Part shown: in pieces, positions 41,144 to 50,175 of the stretch
Layout of the letters: each line of letters starts with the position of its first letter
Numbering within the stretch: the first letter of the stretch is position 1
From: Nocardia altamirensis NBRC 108246
GTDB taxonomy: Bacteria; Actinomycetota; Actinomycetes; Mycobacteriales; Mycobacteriaceae
NCBI RefSeq assembly: GCF_001612685.1
Contig: NZ_BDAY01000002.1
Coordinates: forward strand, 55,367-119,366
Reading direction: 5' to 3'
DNA length: 64,000 nucleotides
The notes under the pieces: generated by a model
Databases searched by the model: none
The model's input: only the letters and a program-made list of their open reading frames with translations
Told to the model about the DNA's origin: nothing
Position numbers and translations under genes: made by a program

Positions 41144-42631
41144 CTATGCCGCACTGATCAGGTCGGCGATCCGCCCGAGCGTGTTGTGCTCACCGATCTT
41201 GAAATCCGCGGGCAGCGGCCCGAGTTGATAGGTCTCGCCGATCTTGCGCAGCAACTCGGTCTGCTTCACCGAATCGACGCCGAGCTCCGCCTCCAGGTCG
41301 GCGTGCTCGTCGAAAACCTCCGGCGGATACTCCAGTGCTTCCGCGTAGATGCCGACCAGTTGCTGAAAGAGCTCGTCGCGAGCAGGCACTGCGCGCGCTT
41401 GCTCGGCGCTATCGGCCGGAGCGGAGCGACCGGATTCGACGGGTGGCGGGTCAGGTGCCCGATCGAGCACGAAATCGGTTGCCGGAGTTGGTAGCTCGAC
41501 AGGCAGCTCGGCCCGAGCTGACCCGGAGGTGTCAGCGGTGGCCGAGAATTCACTGATCACGAGCCGCGCGATGCGGTCGACACGTGCGGTCCACAGTCGT
41601 TCGAACTCGGCGTTGCCCAGCCCGGGAGCCAGTGCCAGCCGCACCTGCTCGGACTGGGTCGACGACCGGGCTCGGTCCTCGCCGAGTGACGCGAGCGTTT
41701 CCATCAGCGATGTACCAGGCAACAGCAACGGGACAACGTCCGGTCCGTCGCCGAGCACCCGTCGGGTGATCTTGGTCAACGCATCGAGCGAACCACACTC
41801 GACGAACGTGCCGACGCCGGTGTCGCGGACTGCCCGCACCGCGGTGGCGAAATGCACCCGGCGGGTCAGATGACCGGCCAGCGCGGTGACCAGGTTGTCG
41901 CTGTTGCGATATGCGCGACCCAGGATCGGCGAGTAGACCTCGACCTCCATCCGGTACTGCGGGATATGCCGTATCCGGCTGGCGAAATCGAAGGCCGCGT
42001 CGCGCAGCATCGGACTGTGGAACGGGTACGGCGACTTCAGTGTCACCGCACCGATCCGGAGCGCACCGGCGATGGTGCGCGCGGTGTCGAGCGACGCGCG
42101 CGGGCCTGCGATGACCGTCTGGCCCTCGTGATTCTCCACTGCCGCAACGGCATCCGGGTCGCCGATCAACTGCAGAATCCGCTCTGACCTGAGCAGATCG
42201 GTACCCAACGCGAGCTGATATCCGTCCAGCTCACCCACCGAGCGCAGCGCCGCGCACCGGTGACAGATCATCTCCGCGCCGTCGGCGACGGAGAACGCGC
42301 CCGCGCAGACGAGCGCGGCGATTTCGCCGAAGCTGTGGCCGACCAACACATCCGGCCGCAGCCCGCGCGAGAGCAGCACGCGATGGGCGAGCACCGAGGT
42401 GCTGTAGATCGCCAACTGCAGCAGGTCCGGATTCGACGCTAAGAGTTCGTCGATGGCTGGGGCATCCGGCGAGAACAACAGGTCCGAGACAGTCTCGCCG
42501 GTCGATCGCTGCGCGACCGCGTCGATCTCCCTGAGCACCTGATCGGCCTCGGGCAGCTGCCGCGCAGCCGTCAACGCACCCGGAAAATATGCCCCTTGCC
42601 CTGGAAAGAGCGCGGTCATTCTCTGCACCAT
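41144..42631 (-). CDS. Acyltransferase - acyl carrier protein didomain, first gene of PKS operon
   Basis: This 495-residue protein begins at ATG 42631 with AAAGGA as SD. The acyltransferase (residues 5-310) has TALFPGQGAYFPG, nucleophile Ser100 in VGHSFGEIAAL, and the specificity/His region KSPYPFHSPMLR. After a proline-rich linker (about 345-400) comes one acyl carrier domain with the phosphopantetheine Ser454 in LGVDSVKQTELLRKI. The DSVK context is closest to PUFA/enediyne-type ACPs, but there is only one copy. It loads malonyl-type extenders and carries the chain for the giant synthase 9 nt downstream. No phosphopantetheinyl transferase is nearby. Confidence 0.88.
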   Translation of the reverse strand: MVQRMTALFPGQGAYFPGALTAARQLPEADQVLREIDAVAQRSTGETVSDLLFSPDAPAIDELLASNPDLLQLAIYSTSVLAHRVLLSRGLRPDVLVGHSFGEIAALVCAGAFSVADGAEMICHRCAALRSVGELDGYQLALGTDLLRSERILQLIGDPDAVAAVENHEGQTVIAGPRASLDTARTIAGALRIGAVTLKSPYPFHSPMLRDAAFDFASRIRHIPQYRMEVEVYSPILGRAYRNSDNLVTALAGHLTRRVHFATAVRAVRDTGVGTFVECGSLDALTKITRRVLGDGPDVVPLLLPGTSLMETLASLGEDRARSSTQSEQVRLALAPGLGNAEFERLWTARVDRIARLVISEFSATADTSGSARAELPVELPTPATDFVLDRAPDPPPVESGRSAPADSAEQARAVPARDELFQQLVGIYAEALEYPPEVFDEHADLEAELGVDSVKQTELLRKIGETYQLGPLPADFKIGEHNTLGRIADLISAA

Positions 42632-42695
42632 GATCGAATCCTTTCCAGCGTCGAAAAACGCACTGTCGCAAAAGAAGTCGGAGATGAGACCCGCA

Positions 42696-42723
42696 GTCGG
42701 CCCACCCGAGCGGGTGGGCCGAC
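42696..42723 (-). terminator. Terminator between hydrophobic giant and PKS operon
   Basis: GTCGGCCCACCC-GAGC-GGGTGGGCCGAC is a perfect 12-bp stem, 20 nt after the stop at 42744. It implies that the synthase operon has its own promoter in 42632-42695, although read-through is possible. Confidence 0.7.
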
Positions 42724-42743
42724 CACGGGCTGCGGTCAAGAAA

Positions 42744-45700
42744 TCACAGCGACACCGCCACCAGGCGGTTGGTCGAGGCTTGGACCGGACCTTCGGCCAC
42801 ACCTGCTCCGACGGTCGGCAGCTCGGCCTTGGGCGCAACCGCCGCTGGCGCAACTGCCTCGGCCGCAACCGGCTTGGGACTCAACACGTCCTGCAGCCCG
42901 GCCACGAGCTCCGAGGTGCTGAGATCCCCGCTGACACTGCGCCTGCCGCCGCGCAAGGTCCGCGTGGACCCGCCGCCCATCGGCTTCGAGACCAGCAGCA
43001 ACGGCAGCGCGAACGCACCGCCACCGAGGAAGATGCCACCGGCGGCCAGCAGCGAAACCACCGCAATGCCAACGGCGATCACCGGCACCCCGACGACGGC
43101 CGCGGCCAGGATGGCCGTTACCAGGCCTGCGCCCGCGAGCGCGACCAGGGACACCAGGCCGAGCACCGCGGCGAGCGCGATCGCCACCAACGGGAACGCG
43201 AACACCGCGACCGGCAGGAACACCGCGTACACGACCGAAAGCGCTCCGGCGATCGCCATACCGGCCACCGCGACGATCGCCGTTGCGACCACCGCGACCG
43301 CGGCGAACGCGAGGCCGACCACAATGCCGACCGCGACCATCGCCCCGAGCAGCACCAGTGCCGCACCGATCCCGAGGGCGGTAGCCAACCAGAAGGCCGC
43401 GACGATCGCGATCGCGACCGGAATCGTCACCACCCACAGCGGCGGGAACAGCACCGAGACGAAGAGCAAGGCCGCGGCGAACGCGAGAATCGACACCGCC
43501 CAGAGGAAGCCGAGGCCGAGGAACGCGGCCGCGACACCCAGGGCGACCACGACGCCGGTGACCACCGTCGTCGCGATCGTGGCCAACAGGCTCGCCCCGA
43601 TCACACCGAAGATGAGCGGTGCTGCCAGCAGTGCCAGCGGCGGGCAGAAGATGATCGCGACGATCGCGGCAAGCACGAAGCCGACGAAGGCGACCGCCGT
43701 CAGCACGAAGCCACTGGCGAAGAGCAGGCCGACGGCGGCGACCGCCACCACGGCCATCGCCAGCATGAAGGCACCGCCTTCACCCAGCGTGAGCGCGGTG
43801 GCGCCCAAGGTGATCGCGGCCAGCGTCACCGCAACGATCGCGGCGAAGACGATGTCCGCGAGCAGGATGAACGGAATGGCCCACGGCATGAGCACCATCA
43901 GGAGCACCGAGCCGGCCAAGACCAGTCCGGCCATGCCGACCACGATCCCGAGACCGACGACAACACCGATCACTGTGGCGATCGTGCCAAGCGCGAACCC
44001 GGCGAACATGAAGCCGAGCCCGAGGACCACCGGAAGTGCGACCAGTCCGAGGAACAGCAGCGGAGCAATCAACGGACCGATGACCGGAAGGCCGAGGATC
44101 GCCAGTGCCGCCGCGACCGTGCCGAGGCCCAAGCCGAGGACGACAACGACGATCCCGGCGATCGCGAGCAACTTCGCGATGCCACCGAGGATGTAGCCCA
44201 TCACGACACCGGCGACGATGGCGACCGCAATCCCCACCAGCGACAGCGCCAGATGAACGATGAAGGTGGCACCGGTCACCACCGACAGGATCGCCAAACC
44301 GGCGACTCCCACCACGCCGAGCGCCACGAGCGCCACCACACCGAGCGCGACGGCGACCACGCCCAAGGCGACGACGAGGACGGCCAGGATCGGCAGTGCC
44401 AGCAGGCCGAACGGCGTGAACAGCGAGAGCACACCGGTGATCACCGCGAGCGCGCCGACCGCGAGCGCGCCGAGCAAGAGCAGGCCGAACGTCGCCGCGG
44501 CGGTCAGCAACAGCCCGCCGACGAGGATGACGAGGGCGCCGCCGAACAGCAGCGGCAGCAGGATCGGCGCCAGCGGCGCAAGCACCGTGCTTATGATCGC
44601 CGCCGCGACCGTGGCCAGCACGAACGCGACTGCGGTCAGGGCAATTCCGATCACGAGCGCGACGGCCGCGGCGACGATCGCGGCGACGCCCACCACCGCG
44701 ATGCCGACGAGCAGGGCGGTCAGGATGAACGGAGCAGCGATCTGGAAGAGCACGAAAGCGGCCACCAGCAGCGGCAACCCGATGAACACCACACCGGCGA
44801 CCACCGCGGCCAACGCCGCCAGGCCGAGCAGTGCGATGAGGCCCGCACCCAACAGAATCGGCCCGAGGAAGATCGCGCCGAGCACGAGCGCGCCGATCCC
44901 GAGTGCGAGCGCGATGCCACCCAGCACCACCGCACCGATCGCCAGTGCGCCGAGCACGAGCGGGGCCAGCACGATAGCGCCGAGCACCAACGCACCGATC
45001 ACAAAGGGCGCGAGCACGATTGCGCCGAGCACGAGTGCACCGATCCCGAGCGCGAGTGCGATGCCACCCAGCACGGCCGCACCGATTCCCAATGCGCCGA
45101 GTACGAAGGGCGCGAGCACAATTGCGCCGATCGCCAATGCTCCCAGCACGAAGGGGGCGAGCACGATGGCGCCGATCGCCAGCGCACCGAGCACGAACGG
45201 CGCCAGTACGACGGCACCGATCGCCAACGCACCCAAGACGAAGGGCGCAAGCACGATCGCGCCGACAACCAAGGCGCCCAAGATAACTGGCGACAGCACG
45301 ATGGCGCCGATCACCAAGCCCGCGATGATGAGCCCAACGGGCACGATTGCCACGCCGACCACCACGAAGCTGTTGTGGGTCGGCAGCAGCGCACGCACCG
45401 ACTGCAGCAAGGTGTCGCGCACCGGCGCGAATACCGCGCCGAGTGCCGTGCCAGGAGCGATCGCACTCAGCAGCGGCGTCAGGAAGCCGGTGAAGGGTGC
45501 GAGCGAGGCCGCCAGCGTCCCGGACTGCACCACCTGTTCGAACGCGCCGATCAGCGCGGTCATCGGCAGCGTCCCCGCGGAGACGGCGGTCAGTGTCGGC
45601 GCCACTTCCCGTAGCGCGGGCGCGAACTGCATGATGACCGGACGGATGGCGTCGGCCAGCGGTCCGGACTGCAGCAGCGGCGTCAGGCGCTCGGTGAGGA

Positions 45701-46619
45701 CTTTGGTGATGTCGGCGCCGGCTGCGACGTCGCGCAGCGCCGGAGCGATCTGTGCGAGCACCGGCGACCAATCGGCACCGGCGGCGGGCGCGAGCATCTC
45801 GCGCAGGGCCTTGGTCGGATCGTCACCCTTGGTCGGGAATTCGAAGACTTCGCGCGCGCGAGCAACGAGCGTGTCGATCGCGTTGGCCGCCGGATCGGTG
45901 CGCTTGGCGCCCGCCATCTCGGTGGCGTTCTTGACGAAGCTCAGCAGGTCCTGCACCGGCTGCTCCAGCGGCCCGGCAGGCACCTGTTCGGCCCACGTGC
46001 TGATCTGCGTGAGATTCAATCCCGAGGACGCGATCTGACCGACCGCGCCCGCGATCTCCTCGACGAACGTCGGCGCACGACCGATCTCGCCGTTGGCGGC
46101 GACTGTCTCGTTCTCGACCACGGCCGGACGTACGGCCTGACGGACAACAGGCATGGCCGGACTGACAACGGGCATCGTCGCCGTCGGCGCGGAGAATGCT
46201 TCCGGAACGGGCGGCACGGCAGGCGCCGCCTGCTCCTGCGGCCCGTGCACGACGTCGGCGAAGGTGCCGATCGGGTGGGCCAGCGGGGTTCCCTGTGCCA
46301 ACGACTCGGCCCCATCCACCGTCGCCGCCAGTTGCGCGCGGACGGCGGGGTCCAGATTCGCCGTGACAGACGTCCCGAACTGGGTGAGCAGCCCGCCGAC
46401 CCCGGGGGTCGGCGCGGTCGGCGCGGTGTCGGTATGGGCGACGCCGCCGACATCAGCCTGCGCGGCACCGGCCGCGCCGACCGAGGCCGTTGCGACCGAG
46501 GCGAACGCGGCGGCCGCGTACAGGCCTCGCCAGTTGCTCGCGGTCTTCTTCCGGTGCCTGCCACCTGCCTTGGTGGATCGGGTCTTCATGCCGGGTGTGT
46601 GGTCGTTTGCTGACTGCAT
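42744..46619 (-). CDS. Giant repetitive hydrophobic membrane protein
   Basis: This protein has about 1291 residues from ATG 46619; an ATG at 46643 would add 8. A basic N-terminus and signal-like segment (LYAAAAFASVATASVGAAGAAQA) precede about 310 soluble residues rich in Ala/Pro, with VRALLPTHN at the end. Then come about 800 residues that are almost uncharged and Ala/Gly/Val/Leu/Ile-rich. The early part is a 15-residue repeat (consensus PFVLGALAIGAIVLA). The C-terminal 70 residues are soluble. No known family is recognised. It is presumably an unusually large integral membrane or envelope protein. Confidence 0.7.
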   Translation of the reverse strand: MQSANDHTPGMKTRSTKAGGRHRKKTASNWRGLYAAAAFASVATASVGAAGAAQADVGGVAHTDTAPTAPTPGVGGLLTQFGTSVTANLDPAVRAQLAATVDGAESLAQGTPLAHPIGTFADVVHGPQEQAAPAVPPVPEAFSAPTATMPVVSPAMPVVRQAVRPAVVENETVAANGEIGRAPTFVEEIAGAVGQIASSGLNLTQISTWAEQVPAGPLEQPVQDLLSFVKNATEMAGAKRTDPAANAIDTLVARAREVFEFPTKGDDPTKALREMLAPAAGADWSPVLAQIAPALRDVAAGADITKVLTERLTPLLQSGPLADAIRPVIMQFAPALREVAPTLTAVSAGTLPMTALIGAFEQVVQSGTLAASLAPFTGFLTPLLSAIAPGTALGAVFAPVRDTLLQSVRALLPTHNSFVVVGVAIVPVGLIIAGLVIGAIVLSPVILGALVVGAIVLAPFVLGALAIGAVVLAPFVLGALAIGAIVLAPFVLGALAIGAIVLAPFVLGALGIGAAVLGGIALALGIGALVLGAIVLAPFVIGALVLGAIVLAPLVLGALAIGAVVLGGIALALGIGALVLGAIFLGPILLGAGLIALLGLAALAAVVAGVVFIGLPLLVAAFVLFQIAAPFILTALLVGIAVVGVAAIVAAAVALVIGIALTAVAFVLATVAAAIISTVLAPLAPILLPLLFGGALVILVGGLLLTAAATFGLLLLGALAVGALAVITGVLSLFTPFGLLALPILAVLVVALGVVAVALGVVALVALGVVGVAGLAILSVVTGATFIVHLALSLVGIAVAIVAGVVMGYILGGIAKLLAIAGIVVVVLGLGLGTVAAALAILGLPVIGPLIAPLLFLGLVALPVVLGLGFMFAGFALGTIATVIGVVVGLGIVVGMAGLVLAGSVLLMVLMPWAIPFILLADIVFAAIVAVTLAAITLGATALTLGEGGAFMLAMAVVAVAAVGLLFASGFVLTAVAFVGFVLAAIVAIIFCPPLALLAAPLIFGVIGASLLATIATTVVTGVVVALGVAAAFLGLGFLWAVSILAFAAALLFVSVLFPPLWVVTIPVAIAIVAAFWLATALGIGAALVLLGAMVAVGIVVGLAFAAVAVVATAIVAVAGMAIAGALSVVYAVFLPVAVFAFPLVAIALAAVLGLVSLVALAGAGLVTAILAAAVVGVPVIAVGIAVVSLLAAGGIFLGGGAFALPLLLVSKPMGGGSTRTLRGGRRSVSGDLSTSELVAGLQDVLSPKPVAAEAVAPAAVAPKAELPTVGAGVAEGPVQASTNRLVAVSL
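44871..45330. repeat. 45-nt imperfect tandem repeats within the hydrophobic protein gene
   Basis: About nine imperfect 45-nt units encode VLGALAIGAIVLAPF-type segments on the minus strand. Two longer insertions encode LGGIALALGIGALVLGAI. They are in frame and diverged at third positions, so they are protein repeats rather than a CRISPR or a recent expansion. Confidence 0.75.
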
Positions 46620-47113
46620 GTCTCGCCTATGCCTTTCGATCATGCTGACCCGTACTGCGTGAGCAACCCCGGGACCTGAAGGTGTGGGGCAGGCCAACGA
46701 GTACTGGGGGAGCGCGTGACAGCGGACGGTCAAGGTCGTTGAGGAACACTGAGCGCTCCCTGCAGGAGCAGATAGCTACAGATTTGCCATGCGGGTAGAT
46801 CGGATGACGCAAGCATCATGATTCGCACGGCTCACTAGCGCAGACAAGTCCCTTTTGGAACACATTCGACATAACCGCAGGTAGAAGACCTGGGGAGAGG
46901 TTCCGCTGCGGATAGTTGTTATCGTTTTGCGTCAGAAACCCTCTGGACGCCTCGAAATTCGTCAGGTATGGGAGATTGCCAAAAAATTGCCGGAATCTTG
47001 ACGCCGTCACTGTTGAATGCGTAGATTTGCCGAGTTCCGCACTGCGGATACCGCGACCTCAGCCAATGCCGAAGCCCGCGTTCTGATATTTGCTGTGCCG
47101 TCGATCAGAGGGT
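46620..47113. other. 494-bp intergenic region
   Basis: This gap holds the promoter side of the hydrophobic-protein gene (minus strand) and the 3' flank of the kinase gene. GC is lower than in flanking genes, especially 46840-47000. Short frames here (for example 46816-47010) lack SD and codon bias. No RNA gene, terminator with a strong stem, or mobile element was recognised. Confidence 0.5.
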
Positions 47114-48202
47114 TCAGCGCGGGCACGGGTCGGCAGGCGAGCCGAGCGGAGGTGCCGTCGGAAGCGCCGGGCTGGTGACCGCTGTCGGCGGTGTCCGCAC
47201 GCAGGTGACCGAGGTCGGATGCGCAGGCGGCGAGTCGTCCTGTTTCCCGGCACTGAGCGCCCACCAGGCGATCGCCGCGACAGCCGCGACCACGACGACC
47301 AGCAGCAACCCGGAGCGATTGCGGCTCGACGGTTGCGAAGCCGGATTGAGCTGGGTGGTGGCCAGCCTGGCCGGGTTCGGGGTGGCGGCGGGTGTCGCCC
47401 CGAGCGCGGCGACGGCCGCCGCGGCGAGGTCCCCCGCGCTGCGATAGCGGTCGCCCGGGTTCTTCGCCATCCCGCGCGCGATCACGGCGTCGAAGGCCGA
47501 CGGCACCCTGCCCGATTCGGCGGGCCGCGGCGGCGGCGTGTGCAGATGCGCGGCGATCTGCTGCTCGACGCTGGCGCCGGGGAACGGCTGGGCACCCGTC
47601 AGGCATTGATGCAGGACACAGGTCAGCGAGTACACATCCGATCGGGCATCGCAGGTGCCGCGCAAGAGCCGTTCCGGCGCCAAGTAGGCGAAGCTGCCGA
47701 TGGTCGCGCCCGTGGTGGTCAAACTGGCGTCGCCACTGCTCACGGCGATCCCGAAATCGATGAGATACGCGAAGTCATCCGCGGTGACCAGGATGTTCGA
47801 CGGCTTCACGTCGCGATGCACGAGCCCGGCCCGATGTGCCGCGTCGAGGGCGGCGCCGATCTGCCGGATGTAGGCCACCGCGGTCTCGACCGCGATCGGC
47901 CCGGCGGCGAGCAGCGCGGTGATATCCCGGCCCTCGACCAATCGCATATCCAAGTACAGGTATCCATCGATCTCACCGAAATCGTGGATCGGGATGACGT
48001 GCGGTTCGCTCAACCTGGCCGCGGCGTGCGCCTCACGCCGGAATCGCTCGCGATATTTCGGATCCTGCGCCAGTTGCTGCGACAACACCTTGAGCGCGAC
48101 CACGCGATCGGTCCCGGTGTCGTAGGCCCGATAGACCTGCCCCATCCCGCCGGCGCCGAGTAGTTCGAGGAGCCGGTACCGCCCGAAGGGCTTGCCATCC
48201 AC
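47114..48202 (-). CDS. Membrane-anchored Ser/Thr protein kinase (PknB-like, no PASTA)
   Basis: This 362-residue protein starts at GTG 48202. Its Hanks kinase domain (residues 8-265) has the glycine loop [12 protein letters not shown], Lys in [19 protein letters not shown] as LIDFGIA and APE as LAPERLL. It continues with a 30-residue linker, a membrane helix ([19 protein letters not shown], about 300-318) and an extracellular tail of only about 43 residues with two cysteines (SVTCVRTPP, then DPCPR). It is an envelope-signalling kinase whose ligand is unknown. Position upstream of the giant hydrophobic gene may be coincidental. Confidence 0.9.
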   Translation of the reverse strand: MDGKPFGRYRLLELLGAGGMGQVYRAYDTGTDRVVALKVLSQQLAQDPKYRERFRREAHAAARLSEPHVIPIHDFGEIDGYLYLDMRLVEGRDITALLAAGPIAVETAVAYIRQIGAALDAAHRAGLVHRDVKPSNILVTADDFAYLIDFGIAVSSGDASLTTTGATIGSFAYLAPERLLRGTCDARSDVYSLTCVLHQCLTGAQPFPGASVEQQIAAHLHTPPPRPAESGRVPSAFDAVIARGMAKNPGDRYRSAGDLAAAAVAALGATPAATPNPARLATTQLNPASQPSSRNRSGLLLVVVVAAVAAIAWWALSAGKQDDSPPAHPTSVTCVRTPPTAVTSPALPTAPPLGSPADPCPR

Positions 48203-48348
48203 GCTGTACGACTACCACAGCGCAGTCCTGCGCTCCTGGCGATCAGCCTTCCTGTGCCGACACTCGCGCCGCCGCCGGAGAAAGTTCGGATTCCGACCCT
48301 CGGCGCCGCGCATCGAGCAGTGCCGCGACAACTGCCGCCGGACGGAGC

Positions 48349-49752
48349 TCAACGGGGAAACAGCACACCAGGGTTGAGGATGCGGCGTGGGTCGAGTGCG
48401 AATTTGATTCTGTTCATCGTGTGCACGTCGATGGGCGTGCGGCCGAGATGGACCCAGGAGTTCTTCGCGCGGCCGATGCCGTGTTCGGCGCTGATGCTGC
48501 CCTCGTGGTCGGCGACGAGGCTGAAGACGCCGTCGGTGAGCGAGTCCACGTCGTCCTTGGCGACGTCGAGCAGGTTGACGTGGATGTTGCCGTCGACGAA
48601 ATGGCCGAACAGGATCGCGCGGACAGCGGGATGGTGTTGTGCGAGTGATGATTCGAGATCGCGCACGAAGGAGGTCATCGATCCGAGGGGGATCGAGACA
48701 TCCAATTTGACCACGGGCGTGCTGGATTCGCGGCCGATGCTTTCGGTGTGGCTTTCCCGCAGCTGCCACAGTCGGCGGGCAGGCGGCGGATCCATGACCG
48801 CGTTGTCGATCAGATCCTCGCTCGCGGAAAGGATTTCGACGACAGCCGCTTCGGTGTCGCGGTGTGCGGATACTTCGAACAGTGCGAGCACGGGGGAGTG
48901 GGTATCGAAGGGGCGTTTGGCGCCGGTGTGCGTGCACACCAGATCGATGCCGTCCTCGGTCATCAGCTCGGCTGCTTCGACCGTCAATCCGCTGCGGACG
49001 ACCCGGTCGTACAGGCGCAGCGCGGCATCGATGGTCGCGACACCGGCAAGGAACACGTGCGCGTCGGCAGGCGGCGTGCTCAGTTTCATCAGCACCCTGG
49101 TGATCACGGCCAGCGTTCCTTCGCTGCCGGTGAGCAGGCCGGGTAGGTCGTAACCGACGTTGTCTTTGCACAGCGAGGTCCAGCGCGACAGCACGAAACC
49201 GTCGGCGAGGACGGCCTCGATGCCGAGTAGCTGAGATCGGGTGTCGCCGTTGCGAATCATCCGTGCGCCGCCCGCGTTGGTGGCGACGATGCCGCCGAGC
49301 GTCGCCGAGGTCTTCGACGCCAGATCGACGCCGAAACGGAGTCCGTGCACCGAGGCCGCCTGATCGGCGCCGGCCACCGTGACGCCTGCTCCCGCGGCAA
49401 TGGTGCGGCCGATCGGGTCGACGGCTTCGACGCGGTCGAGTCGCCGGGTGCTGAGCACGATCGATCCGGATTCGGGGATGCCGCCGCCGACGAGTCCGGT
49501 GTTCCCGCCTTGCGCGGTGATCGGCACGAGCGCCTTGAAACACGCGGCGGTCACGTCCGACACTTCGGCGGTGCTCGCCGGGCGCACGACCGCGACAGCG
49601 GATCCGGCCCAGCGGCCGGTCCAGTCGGTGGTGTATCCACGCGTGGTGGCCGGATCGGTGAGGACATGGGCGGGGCCGACGATATCGCGGAGGGTGTCGA
49701 GGAACGGGCCTGGCTCGCGTTCACCGCGCAATCGCAGAATCCGGCTGTTCAC
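48349..49752 (-). CDS. FAD-linked oxidoreductase, D-2-hydroxyacid dehydrogenase-like
   Basis: This 467-residue flavoenzyme of the FAD_binding_4/GlcD family has a PP-loop ITAQGGNTGLVGGG, VDLASKTSATLGGIVATNAGG, and the C-terminal FGHFVDGNIHVNLL (metal/His motif) and AEHGIGRAK ending in LDPRRILNPGVLFP. Homologues oxidise D-lactate, D-2-hydroxyglutarate or glycolate and pass electrons to quinone or a cytochrome. The gene is divergent from the small membrane-protein gene at 50176, separated by 423 bp. Substrate assignment is not possible. Confidence 0.9.
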   Translation of the reverse strand: MNSRILRLRGEREPGPFLDTLRDIVGPAHVLTDPATTRGYTTDWTGRWAGSAVAVVRPASTAEVSDVTAACFKALVPITAQGGNTGLVGGGIPESGSIVLSTRRLDRVEAVDPIGRTIAAGAGVTVAGADQAASVHGLRFGVDLASKTSATLGGIVATNAGGARMIRNGDTRSQLLGIEAVLADGFVLSRWTSLCKDNVGYDLPGLLTGSEGTLAVITRVLMKLSTPPADAHVFLAGVATIDAALRLYDRVVRSGLTVEAAELMTEDGIDLVCTHTGAKRPFDTHSPVLALFEVSAHRDTEAAVVEILSASEDLIDNAVMDPPPARRLWQLRESHTESIGRESSTPVVKLDVSIPLGSMTSFVRDLESSLAQHHPAVRAILFGHFVDGNIHVNLLDVAKDDVDSLTDGVFSLVADHEGSISAEHGIGRAKNSWVHLGRTPIDVHTMNRIKFALDPRRILNPGVLFPR

Positions 49753-49867
49753 GGTCGAGCCTTCCTGTCGTCGCCGTCGGCGTGCTGCGGGTCAGGCGTT
49801 GTGAAAGGGCGGTCTTCCAGTGGCGGCACGCGGTCCACAGGTTAGTGTGTTTCCGCTATCAGGTCGC

Positions 49868-49919
49868 TTCCCATCGTCGGGAAAGCGCGGCGGATGCAGC
49901 AGCTTCCCATCGATGGGAA
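49868..49919. promoter_or_regulatory. Paired palindromic operator sites
   Basis: TTCCCATCGTCGGGAA (49868-49883, one mismatched pair) and TTCCCATCGATGGGAA (49904-49919, perfect) are spaced 36 bp apart. They are probably binding sites for a dimeric regulator controlling the oxidoreductase and/or the membrane protein. Confidence 0.5.
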
Positions 49920-50100
49920 AAGGCGAATCGACGCACCGGATTGATCCGAGTACGGTTCGCGCCGAACGCAATCCACTGAAGATCTTCACGAATGGCCACC
50001 CGGCGAATCGCAGTGACCACGGGATCCCCAAACCTCTTCCCTGTGGTCCGAGTCGAGCGTGTACGGCAGCACGCGGCAGCGGGTCGGCGATTCGTGATAT

Positions 50101-50160
50101 CCCGCCCCTGGGTCCCCTGTACCCACACACCTGGGGAACCAGGGGCGGGTCTTTTCCTCT
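50101..50160 (+). terminator. Terminator-like hairpin in the 5' leader of the 50176 gene (possible attenuator)
   Basis: CCCGCCCCTGG (50101-50111) pairs perfectly with CCAGGGGCGGG (50139-50149), followed by TCTTTTCCTCT. An inner TCCCC/GGGGA pairing is possible. The T-rich tail then pairs locally with the SD (TTTCC with GGAAA). There is no gene upstream on this strand, so a transcript reaching 50176 would have to pass this structure. Confidence 0.55.
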
Positions 50161-50175
50161 CGGAAAGGAGATCGC

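Larger units (their letters stand above)
49753..50175. other. 423-bp divergent intergenic region with palindromes and a leader hairpin
   Basis: Contains two 16-bp palindromes (49868-49883 and 49904-49919) and a terminator-like structure (50101-50160) just before the GTG at 50176. The region is otherwise without a recognisable gene. It should contain promoters for both directions. Confidence 0.6.

Noticed and set aside
29981..42631. Enediyne PKS
   Set aside because: Enediyne synthases carry KS-AT-ACP-KR-DH-PPTase on one protein; here AT-ACP is separate, a CLF and an enoyl reductase are present, and no PPTase domain was found.
44871..45330. Regular spaced repeats considered as a CRISPR array
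   Set aside because: Units are contiguous, in frame, diverged at third positions and encode a protein repeat; there are no unique spacers and no cas genes.
42630..45614. 994-codon plus-strand ORF rich in Arg, Asp, Glu and Gln
   Set aside because: It is the antisense shadow of the repetitive hydrophobic gene; its extreme low-complexity composition follows from GC-rich third positions of the opposite strand.
46816..47010. 64-codon minus-strand ORF in the 494-bp gap
   Set aside because: No ribosome-binding site, lower-GC codon use unlike neighbours and no recognisable domain.
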